Part shown: positions 11,601 through 20,348 of the stretch, one piece after another
Numbering within the stretch: position 1 is the first letter of the stretch
Layout of the letters: each line of letters opens with the position of its first letter
Assembly (NCBI GenBank): GCA_037367355.1
Contig: CM074696.1
Span: 1,426,001 to 1,490,000 of the forward strand
DNA length: 64,000 bases
Source of the DNA: Neoscytalidium dimidiatum
Taxonomy: Eukaryota > Ascomycota > Dothideomycetes > Botryosphaeriales > Botryosphaeriaceae
Reading direction: 5' to 3'
The notes under the pieces: model-generated
Told to the model about the DNA's origin: nothing
The model's input: the letters and a program-made list of their open reading frames with translations, nothing else
Database searches by the model: none
Program-made: the position numbers and the translations under genes

Positions 11601-14171
11601 GGAAGCGCTGAATTATTGGGGGTTCTTATCTATTCGGTATTCTGGCGACAGTGGAATCTCCGATGATCGGGAACAGTGACGTTTAATGCAAGTAAAATAA
11701 TGAGAATCAATTTATGTTCGATACCACTGAGAGACTTCCACGTTGTTAAAGATGATTCCATGCTGGACTGCCTTCTTGAGACGTAGAGTCTCGCACATAA
11801 GATAAACTTTAAGGGAGTTGAGAATATAAGTTAGCATCACAGTCACAGCCTATTTGGTAGTAACACATGATGCCTTTTTGCGGGCAGTCGAAGTAGTCAT
11901 CTAGATGCGGGTGTAAGGAGGTCAGGATTACGACGAGCATTCTGATGACTGTTACATCTTCCCCTATTGACTAAACACAAGATAATAGGATTCAGTCCTA
12001 TATAGATCGAATGCAAATCGCATCCTGTTCAATAAAATTCTCCAGAAAATTCTCTCCCTTTCAACAAGGGCATGTCTTCTTCCGAAAATGATTTTCCCAG
12101 ATCAGGTACTGTTATAAGGGGAGTACTAACCGCCCTATAAATAAAGGCATAGAAAAGATTGCAAAGGGGCTTCCCAATATGAATATTGAAAGAGAATGCA
12201 AACTAATAATTGTAGTTTGGTTGTTACCCCAAGCCGTGTTCGAAGTGTTCTCAATCATGGCGACGTTGCTACAGGGCACGTCGTGTACAGCCTAAGCCGC
12301 CTTGTTCTGGATCTTGTTTACGTATAGAGTCCAGTAGACCCTGTTACTCTTCATGATATCAGTCTGAGTCCACGTGCAAGCCGCAAGGAAAGCGGAGCAT
12401 AACTGGCACATGTCCAGGTCAGAAGTGGCCTCCCACTTGTTCCAAGATTCGCTGGAATACTGCTGTAACTTTAAGATGACTAGTCAGTTGCACATTCTCC
12501 AAATTGGTCCAAGGCTGACTAAACTCACCAGGACGTAACAGCGATCACACAGTAGCCGACGACCGGTCCAGGAAGGAGGCTTGGCGCCATCGACCTTTTC
12601 AGGACTCAAACCAGCAACATTCTTCCTCATCTGTTGCTTGCTTCTCATCCGATCAGTAGCAGGGTTTCCGGGCTGCTGGAAATTGATGAAGTGAAAGTCT
12701 GAGTAAGATGGTCAAATCTAAATCCCCAAATCCAGCCAATTCCGAAATTATTATTCTCAGGCACCAGCTGAGTGAGGCGCTGGCCATCCTCCGCCTCCGC
12801 CTCCCCCTCCGTCACTACCCTCGCTCCTACCTCTCCCTCTCTGGCGACCGCCTCCCCGCCTACCCTTAACGTGTCGTCTGGCCTTGGGCCTGCCCAGCCC
12901 AAAGTCGTTGCCGGCAAGTCAATCAAGAAGCCGACAAAGTCTAGCATGTCCGTTGATGGCACGCTGCCAGCCATGCTCTCCTGGGCGACAGCCCAATCCG
13001 CGCTTGCTCCTCCGCCTGCGCTCGCGCCAGCCGACACGCAGCCGTCAGCACCGTCTGTGCCCGCTTCTTCTCCGGCTCGCTCTGTTATGGCAGGTGCGCT
13101 AGCGCCGCTGGGTAGTTTAGCTTCTCCACTCTCTCTCAGAGACGAAACAGACACAACGAATAAGAGGTTACTTAAGAGGTTTGCTACAACACGACACCGG
13201 TTACAACAAGCTCTCTCCCCGCCCGCCCGTCCTCGCCGCTGGAGATGCGGTTCGCCGCTGCGTAGATCTCCGCATGTCGTACCCTTCGTAGTTGAATACT
13301 TTATATACCAATGTAGCGTAGTGAACTTTTTATACAAGAGCAAGAAGTAGCTTTATTTGCTTAAGACAGCTCGTTTTCATGACTATAGTGCTCTTATACT
13401 GTTCCTACCCACCCTCTCTTCTTCCTTAGTGGCTGACTAGCATGTCAATTGCATAAGTTGGCGGATGGATGACGACACAAGTAAAGGGGCACTCAACGGA
13501 GATAGGAGATAGCGGAGGCAATAAGAATAAGAACAATGTTTGAAAAGTTGCGCCTTGCTTCATAGGATGCGGAAATAGTCAGCTTAGCTGAATAAGTAAG
13601 CACCCGAATTTTGCCCGCGGCCGAACGATTAATGCCACAGGCCTTAGTTCAGATGATCGCGTACCCTCATACGTCAATGCAGTAAGGCAGAAAATAGCTG
13701 ATGTCAGAATGGAGCAGTGTATTTGGTATTGCGGGACAACTACGTACAGGAACATGCAGCGAGACACATTCCACTTTGAACGTTTTTTTTTTTTTAATCT
13801 AGCAATCTACTTTTGTTCAAGATTGTGTATCCATATGTTTCGGTTTCCTAGAAGATATCTTTGGGTACTTCTGCATTCTGTAGGAAAATTAAAGCCTTGC
13901 GTGCGGAAGCTAGGGTCAACAGTCCGTCGAAGAGCCGATTTTGTCTCCCGTCCTACTGCCAAGAGAAAAAGGTCCTCTGTGCACTTTTCCCAGGGGCATC
14001 AACCATCAAACTAATGCCTCTGTCGGCCGAAAAGATGGCCTGACAGGTAAATGATTTTATTTTCATTTCGGATCTGACCGGCGCGTGTTCGGGCAGCGAA
14101 GCACTCTTTTAAAGCTCATGATTCTCCCGAAAGAAAACCCACCGTGACCTCGTCCTCAATTCTGTCTAATC
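11601..14171. other. AT-rich gene-poor region
   Basis: About 2.6 kb between qutD and the esterase. It is clearly more AT-rich than the flanks, with a Pro/Ala-rich GC island at 12770-13260. One small gene model (12292-12648) is listed separately. An ATG at 12708 on the plus strand opens a short coiled-coil-like peptide that loses its frame into a Pro/Ala-rich stretch to 13350, which might be a relic. No terminal repeats were recognised. Confidence 0.4.
12292..12648 (-). CDS. Small cysteine-pair protein of unknown function (tentative)
   Basis: Not recognised. A two-exon model, 12648-12529 and 12462-12292, closes in frame across a 66-bp GT-AG intron (donor GTGAGT, branch CTGAC, acceptor TTACAG) and encodes 96 residues. 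It holds two CxxC pairs, LLCDRCYVL and DMCQLCSAF, about 25 residues apart, suggesting a metal-binding fold. A basic stretch (MRSKQQMRKN) precedes them. The gene may be longer: an acceptor TTTCCAG just upstream would extend the frame with QPGNPATDR and join exons further right. It sits in AT-rich DNA, so a transposon-derived origin is possible. Confidence is low. Confidence 0.3.
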
Positions 14172-16010
14172 ATGGTTGGCTTCACGAGTAGCATCGTGAA
14201 GGCTGCGGCCTCTGTTCCCTTACTCATGAATGCAGCCGCTGCTCAAAACTCGTCTGCACCACTTCCGATTGTCGACCTTGGATACGAGCTCTACCGCGCA
14301 GCTGATTTCAATGTAAGAGCCGACCCCTTCCATGTCCAGCAGATCCTATACTAAAAAGAATCCAGCAAACTGGAGGATACTACAATTTCTCAAACATCCG
14401 ATTTGCGGCGCCTCCTCTCGGTGAGCTCAGATTCAGTGCTCCCGCTCCGCCAGTCGTCAACCGATCTGTCATCCACGACGGCCAAGACTCTCGGATCTGC
14501 GTCCAGGGCAATCCTCCATGGTTGAGCACAATAGGCTGGATTCCTGATTACCTGCGGTCCGGTGCCCTTCCGAACACTACCGCATCTACAACTGCGCCCT
14601 TGAATAGCACCAGTGCCGCACCGCGGGACCCAACGGAGAATGAAGACTGCCTTTTTCTCGATGTGATAGTTCCTCAAAAGGTGTTCGATGGAGCGAGTCA
14701 AGGAAGCGGAGCCCCAGTGCTCGTCTGGATATATGGTATTCGTCACCTGGAAACTTGACAACTCGGAGTGCTGACTTAATATGTCTACTTTAGGGGGCGG
14801 TTACGGCTTGGGCTCGAAGACGGCCGGATATGACCCGCGTAGCCTATTCACTCGAAGCGATGAGAGCTCATCCGAGGGCTTTATCTTCGTTGCTATGAAC
14901 TACCGTGTGGGCGCTCTGGGCTTCCTCATGGGTTCATCCTTTCAAGCCGAGGGTGGCACGGCGAACGCAGGCTTCCTCGACCAGCGCTTGGCACTCGAAT
15001 GGGTTCAGGAGCACATTGCTCAGTTCGGTGGAGACAAGAGCCGCGTTACCGTCATGGGTGAGTCGGCTGGTGCAGGCTCCATCATGCACCACATGACGGC
15101 GTACGGCGGTCGTGTTCCAGCACCGTTCCAGCAGGCCATCATCCAATCACCCGGCTATGTCCCCTACCCCACCAGTTACGACCAGGAGCTCACTTACCGT
15201 ACCTTCTTGAAATTCGCAAATATCAGTACTCTGGAAGAGGCTCGCAGTTTACCTTCAGAACAGATCGTCGCTGCGAACGAGCTCTCCATCGCCGCCGCCC
15301 CCTACGGCGCCTTCGGTTTCAGCCCGTCCATCGATGGAGACTTCGTCACGCAGGATCCGAAAGTGCTCTTCTCGCAGGGCCAGTATGACCACTCGGTACG
15401 GGTGATAGTCGGACACAATGCCAACGAGGGCCTGATGTTCACCCCTCCGGTCACCGATGATGCCGGATACCGACAGTTCATTAGCGACTACTTCCCCTCC
15501 GCACGTCCCGCCGTCCTGGACCACCTCGAACATGTCCTCTACCCTCCCGTCTTCGACGGCTCCGCCGGATACCGTACTCAGTTCGAACGCGCAGCCTTGA
15601 CAACCGCCGAGTCTACATTCGTGTGCAATGCTCGCGCCGTGACCGATCGCCGCGGCAATAGCAGCAGCGACGGGAACGATACCCTCGCATACCTGTTCAA
15701 CGTCTTTCCCGGGCTGCATGGCCAAGACGTCCAGTACTCCTTCTATAACCCGGATGTTCTGGTCTTTGACAACTCACCTGTGCTGACCATGTGGGGAGCT
15801 AATCAGACGCTGGCGTACGCCATGCAGGATTGGTTCGCCAGCTACACAGCCAACGGCGTCCCGGAGAGCGTCTTGGACGGACTGGAGGCCTTTCCGGCTT
15901 ATGGTGACAATGATACTGTGGTCACTTTGAGTTTAGACGGCGTGGGCGTGGCGCGCGATCCCGCTGCGAATGGGCGATGTGAATGGTGGCGCAGGGGTCT
16001 GGTCAGCTAA
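14172..16010 (+). CDS. Secreted carboxylesterase type B (cholinesterase/lipase family)
   Basis: Alpha/beta-hydrolase that splits carboxylic esters. Exons 14172-14312, 14366-14735 and 14794-16010 give 575 residues. A signal-like start (MVGFTSSIVKAAASVPLLMN followed by Ala-rich residues) suggests secretion. The catalytic serine is in VTVMGESAGAGS, the acidic residue is probably Glu in HNANEGLMF, and the His is probably in FPGLHGQDVQY. The oxyanion-hole GGGYGLGS and the EDCLFLDV signature are present, as are several N-glycosylation sequons. It sits between the quinate permease and the dehydroshikimate dehydratase genes. A role in releasing quinate from plant esters such as chlorogenate is an inference from location, not from any substrate motif. 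Confidence 0.92.
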
Positions 16011-16453
16011 ATCCCCAAAGATGCGATATTTGAGTCAACTCAAACGGGATTGGCTGGCGAAGCACTATTGTACATACTTGGTTTTATCAACATAGTTCAG
16101 AGTCTGTAAAAACTTCAGTTCATTTCCGTCATGCCTTGTACACCTGCTCTTTTCAAGCGCCGGTTCTGTCTGTTACGTGTTTTTCTATGCACTTCCCAGA
16201 TTGCCACATCATGGCCTGTTGCCAATGTAACCATTGAATCACTACAGCTCATACGGAATTGAAGCATTCATCCGCACGTAGTCGTAGCCTGAAGCAATTA
16301 ACAGTTACGTCCGGGTGGCCGCTTCAACTGCACATATGCTTGATGTTCACGTCCTTGCTGATTACAGAGACAAATGGCCAGTATCTAACACTTGATAACT
16401 AATTACGAAGCTAGAGACTTTCTATCACACAGCTGCCTACTCTTCACCATCCG
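16011..16453. other. Convergent intergenic region
   Basis: This 443-bp stretch between the 3' ends of the esterase and the oxidoreductase genes shows no gene. Confidence 0.5.
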
Positions 16454-17563
16454 TCATAGCTGAGAAAATCCCTCTCCGTCAACATTCACCGCTCCATCAA
16501 CCCTGAGCGCTTCCCGCACCGCATCGGCCACTTTGACGGCGGCCACCCCCTCAGCGCCGCTGCAAACCGGCCGCTCCTCCCCTCGCACCACCCTGACCAG
16601 ATGCGCGACCTGCAGCTCGAACGGCACCTTGGCCCTCTCCTCCTCGGACAAGACCTGGTCCAGGGCAATGACCTCCTGCACCATCTCGCTCTGCCACGAC
16701 TTCTCCGCGCCGGGCGCGTACGACCAGCGCCGCAGGTCGGGCACGCTCAGCGTCGCCTCGGTCCCGAAGATGCGGTAGATGTCCTGGCCGGTCGGCGGGA
16801 ACAGCGGGTTCTCGCCGGTGCCCAGCTCGAAGGCGTGGGGGCTGACGACGGCGTCGCTGAGCACGAAGGTGCCGACGGCGCCGGAGCGGAAGCGCAGCAG
16901 GACGGCGGCGCCCTCCTCGGCGGCGTGGCCGCGGCGCTTGGGCGCCTCGAAGGCGGCGACGCGCGCGACGGGGCCGAACAGGTGGTGCAGCACGTCGATG
17001 TCGTGGATCAGGTTGATGAGGACGGGCCCGCCGCTGGCGGCGCTGCGGCGCCACGCCGTCGGCGGGTCGAAGTAGGCGGCCGGCTTGTAGAGCGTCCAGA
17101 GGCCGGAGACGGCGGTGATCTGGCCGAGCGAGTAGTTCGAGCTCAGTATGCGCTTGGTGGCGGCGACGTAGGGGTTGAAGCGCCGGTGGTGGCCCGTCAG
17201 GAGGTGCAGGTTGCGAGCTGCGGCGTGGGCGACCAGAGCCTCGCCGCTGGCGCTGTCGACGGAGATGGGCTTCTCGCAAAGCACGTGGATGCCGCCGTCC
17301 AAGAGCTCGGTGGAGACGGCGACGTGGGTGTGGTTTGGCGTGCAGACGATTGCGGCATCCGGCTTGTCTGGCGAGGAAAGCATTGCTTGGACGGAGGGGT
17401 ATATCGGCGTCTTCAGATCATCGGCTACCTGTTTGGCCGCGGGGCTGGGGTCGACGATGCATGTGAGGACGGCATTCGGATCTTGTATAACAGCTTTGGC
17501 ATGTCTTGGTCCTATCAAACCAGTACCGATGACGGCAATCTTCACTGGGGGAAGGTTGGCCAT
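16454..17563 (-). CDS. Gfo/Idh/MocA-family NAD(P)-dependent oxidoreductase
   Basis: Single-exon gene of 369 residues. The N-terminal Rossmann fold begins KIAVIGTGLIGPRHAKAVI, and the family motif EKPIS (as CEKPISVD) with its catalytic Lys follows the dinucleotide domain. The C-terminal alpha/beta domain has TGHHRRFNPY and the conserved INLIHDIDVLHHLFG block with the usual Asp/His pair. Members oxidise sugars, inositols or related polyols; the substrate here is unknown. It is divergent from qutC across 988 bp, and that gap holds the best-matching candidate QutA site of the window, so co-regulation with quinate genes is likely. The encoded reaction could act on quinate-like cyclitols, but that is speculation. 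Confidence 0.9.
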   Translation of the reverse strand: MANLPPVKIAVIGTGLIGPRHAKAVIQDPNAVLTCIVDPSPAAKQVADDLKTPIYPSVQAMLSSPDKPDAAIVCTPNHTHVAVSTELLDGGIHVLCEKPISVDSASGEALVAHAAARNLHLLTGHHRRFNPYVAATKRILSSNYSLGQITAVSGLWTLYKPAAYFDPPTAWRRSAASGGPVLINLIHDIDVLHHLFGPVARVAAFEAPKRRGHAAEEGAAVLLRFRSGAVGTFVLSDAVVSPHAFELGTGENPLFPPTGQDIYRIFGTEATLSVPDLRRWSYAPGAEKSWQSEMVQEVIALDQVLSEEERAKVPFELQVAHLVRVVRGEERPVCSGAEGVAAVKVADAVREALRVDGAVNVDGEGFSQL

Positions 17564-18551
17564 GATGTCGTTGAATGATGGATAGAAAGCTGAGGAGCGA
17601 GAGTGAGGAGTGAGAGCGACCGAGTTACAGCAACGCGGTCAAAAGGCTTGGACTTGGTTCACGAAGCTGCTTAGGTGGGATTAAGCTCAATTCCGTAGAG
17701 GTTGCTGTTCTCACTTGCGATTTCTCAGCCAACCCCCAACATCGGATTCTCGTGAAGAACATTTCCCCAGATCTTCCCCGGGCCAGGACGTGCGGGGAAC
17801 GGGGTTGCATCAGGGCTAAAGATTGCACACATGGCCGAACCGGCGCACTCCACGGCGGATGGCGGGTGTGGGCAGGCATGGTGCGGGAGAAGGAAGGGGG
17901 ATGTGCACAATGACGTTAGCCGGAGTGGCGCTGCCGGGTAAGTTTTCATCCTCGACTTTACTCCACACCTCCGCCTCCTGCAACATCCGCTCCGTGGGCC
18001 AAGCAATGATTTTCCATATCGCTGATTCTCAACATCGAGTCTTCAACCAGCTTCAAGGCTCCGGTGCGATGGCCTTGGGACTGGCAGATACGGTGACCTG
18101 CTTCACATGCAGGGATTTTGCGTGATGGCAGGTTTACATCCTTCGCAGGGCGTACAGCTCATCGCGACGGCTATCAACGCATCTCAGCTCAAAGTCTCCG
18201 AAAGTGTTTGAGACTTGAGCCGTCGCTGGCCGGATCTTTCTTCCGAGTAGCTGATGCCATCTCCTATCGCCCGCCTTAAGTCAGGTGGCCCATTTCTTGA
18301 TAGTGTGGTCCAGCTCACCTGCTCCTTTCTCCCTCTTGCGCTCCTTCCAAACCGCAGCTAATCTAATCTTTTATCGATTTTCTCCCAGGAGAGAATCGGG
18401 TTAGCCTTTCCCGCCAGACAGAACATCTGTCTGCACAAGCTCCTTCTCAGCAATAGTCCGTAAGTCACCATCTCTCCGCATACCAGCTGTAAGCTCACAC
18501 CTCGGCCGTAGTCTCCTCCCATACGCATACATACCCCAAGCAGACCCCAAC
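17564..18551. promoter_or_regulatory. Divergent promoter oxidoreductase / qutC
   Basis: A 988-bp bidirectional promoter region with a candidate QutA site at 17936-17951. No other gene is evident. Confidence 0.5.
17936..17951 (+). promoter_or_regulatory. Candidate QutA/QA-1F binding site
   Basis: GGGTAAGTTTTCATCC matches GGRTAARYRYTTAYCC at 14 of 16 positions (the consensus is from memory of the Neurospora qa cluster). It lies about 370 bp before the oxidoreductase start and 600 bp before qutC. Confidence 0.4.
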
Positions 18552-19610
18552 ATGCCCTGCCGCAAAGCCATCTCCTCCATGTCCCTGGGTCGGGCATGGG
18601 TACACGCCATGCCCACCAAGCTCGACCAAGCCGCCAAATACGGCTTCAAAGGCCTCGAGCTTTTCCACGAGGATCTCGAGTACGTCGCACGCGAGATGCC
18701 GGGCGGTGCCACTCCCGAGAACCAAGTCCAAGCCGCGTCCATCATCCGGCAGCTGTGCGACGAGCGGGGCATCGAGATCCTGTGCCTGCAGCCGTTCATG
18801 CACTACGAGGGGCTGAAGGACCGCATCGAGCACGCGATGCGCATCGAGAAGATGCGGCTCTGGCTGCGGCTGGCGCACGCGCTCGGCACGACCGTCATCT
18901 CCATCCCCTCGACCTTCCTGCCGCGCGCCCAGGCGTCCGGCGACCTGGGCCTGATCGTCTCCGACCTGCGCGAGGTGGCCGACATGGGCGCGCGCGAGAC
19001 GCCCGCCATCACCTTCGCCTACGAGGCGCTGTCGTGGGGCACCCACGTCGACACGTGGGAGAAGAGCTGGGAGGTCGTGCGCGCGGTCGACCGCCCCAAC
19101 TTCGGCCTCTGCCTCGACAGCTTCAACATCGCCGGCCGCATCTACGCCGACCCCGCCGCGCCGTCCGGCACGACGGCGGACGCCGAGGCGGCGGTGAAGG
19201 CGTCGATGGCGCGCCTCCTGCGGGACGTCGACCCCAAGAGGGTTGTCTACGTGCAGGTGGTCGACGCTGAGCGGCTGGAGAAGCCGCTGATCGAGGGCCA
19301 CGAGTACTACGCCGCGGACCAGCCGCCGCGGATGAGCTGGAGCCGGAACTGCCGGCTCTTCTACCGCGAGGCGGACCGTGGCGCTTATTTGCCCGTCCGG
19401 GAGATCTGCGATGCCATCTTCAACGGACTCGGTTTTGAGGGCTGGGTCAGCATGGAACTGTTCAACCGGTGCATGGCTGACCCGGACCCGGAGACGCCCG
19501 CAAGACTGGCCAAGCGTGCTGCAGCTTCATGGGAGAGGATGGTGGAGGATCTGAACTTGCAGGATGCCGATCGAATTCAAGAGCAAGAACAGGAACGTGC
19601 AAACCTATGA
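18552..19610 (+). CDS. qutC: 3-dehydroshikimate dehydratase
   Basis: Converts 3-dehydroshikimate to protocatechuate, committing quinate carbon to the aromatic catabolic route. Single exon of 352 residues, the normal length for qutC/qa-4. It belongs to the xylose-isomerase-like TIM-barrel superfamily. Visible landmarks are KYGFKGLELFHEDLEY, the ILCLQPFMHYEG strand, FAYEALSWGTHVDTWEKSW (metal-ligand Glu), FGLCLDSFNIAGR (ligand Asp), VQVVDAE and WVSMELFNR (ligand Glu). The ATG at 18552 sits in ACATGCC context, directly before the conserved CRKAISSMSLGRAW. Codons are strongly GC-ending, as in qutB. Identification is firm. Confidence 0.96.
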   Translation: MPCRKAISSMSLGRAWVHAMPTKLDQAAKYGFKGLELFHEDLEYVAREMPGGATPENQVQAASIIRQLCDERGIEILCLQPFMHYEGLKDRIEHAMRIEKMRLWLRLAHALGTTVISIPSTFLPRAQASGDLGLIVSDLREVADMGARETPAITFAYEALSWGTHVDTWEKSWEVVRAVDRPNFGLCLDSFNIAGRIYADPAAPSGTTADAEAAVKASMARLLRDVDPKRVVYVQVVDAERLEKPLIEGHEYYAADQPPRMSWSRNCRLFYREADRGAYLPVREICDAIFNGLGFEGWVSMELFNRCMADPDPETPARLAKRAAASWERMVEDLNLQDADRIQEQEQERANL

Positions 19611-20348
19611 ACTCCGGACTACATAAAAATAATACAGAACGAAAGATATCCCCTGTGCAAGACGCCCTTCAGCCGTGGCTCTCGAACCCAGAAAGGTAGC
19701 GGTCGTCTAAAATGACCATCGTGACGACTCCAAACCCCCGGATCATCAACGTACACCGACCCCGCGATGGATCGACATGTCCAACCACCAATGCCCCGAA
19801 GCTGCTGACGCTTCTGGAGCATCCTACCGCGGATGTCCGGGTTCCACTTTTGTCGCACCCCCGGATTCCGCGCCGGGAAAGTGCTTATCCACCCAATCGG
19901 ACACTGCGTAATCAACTACCGAACGTGGGCTGTCGTTTAGCCAATGGAAGTAGCGTCGGATATAAGCACCGCAGGCAGCATGCGAAAGGAAGAAGCCGTC
20001 CCACGTGCCACCATCGCAGGAAGATAAACTTGTTGAGGTATCTCAGTTCCATGTCAAGTCCAAGCCGCTTGAAGTCCCCTCGAGTTTCGGCGTTGAGATG
20101 CCGAGAGCAGTCATCTATGAAGTACATTCGTTGCATATACAGTTGTGTCTACAGAGATGCTGTGCCGAATCCAAAATGCCGTCTGAATTCAAGGGGTTCA
20201 CCCCTCGATGTAGGCCAGCAGACAGCTAACCGGTCAAGCTCGTGCAGAGGTTCCATGTCATGTGTAGAGGCCGGATGGAACGCCGGAAGCTGGGTACGGA
20301 TTTCGATTTCCTCCAATGTGGGTTCTTTCGATCGGGTGCATCGTCCCA
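19611..20348. other. Convergent intergenic region qutC / qutA
   Basis: This 738-bp stretch should contain both 3' untranslated regions. Long open frames exist but lack gene-like composition, so I call nothing here. Confidence 0.5.

Noticed and set aside
12708..13350. Retrotransposon gag-like relic
   Set aside because: A coiled-coil-like start and a Pro/Ala-rich stretch are in different frames, and I see no reverse transcriptase, integrase or terminal repeats.
16601..17578. 325-codon plus-strand open frame
   Set aside because: Shadow of the oxidoreductase gene, which has clear motifs on the minus strand.
18495..19301. 268-codon minus-strand open frame
   Set aside because: Shadow of qutC.
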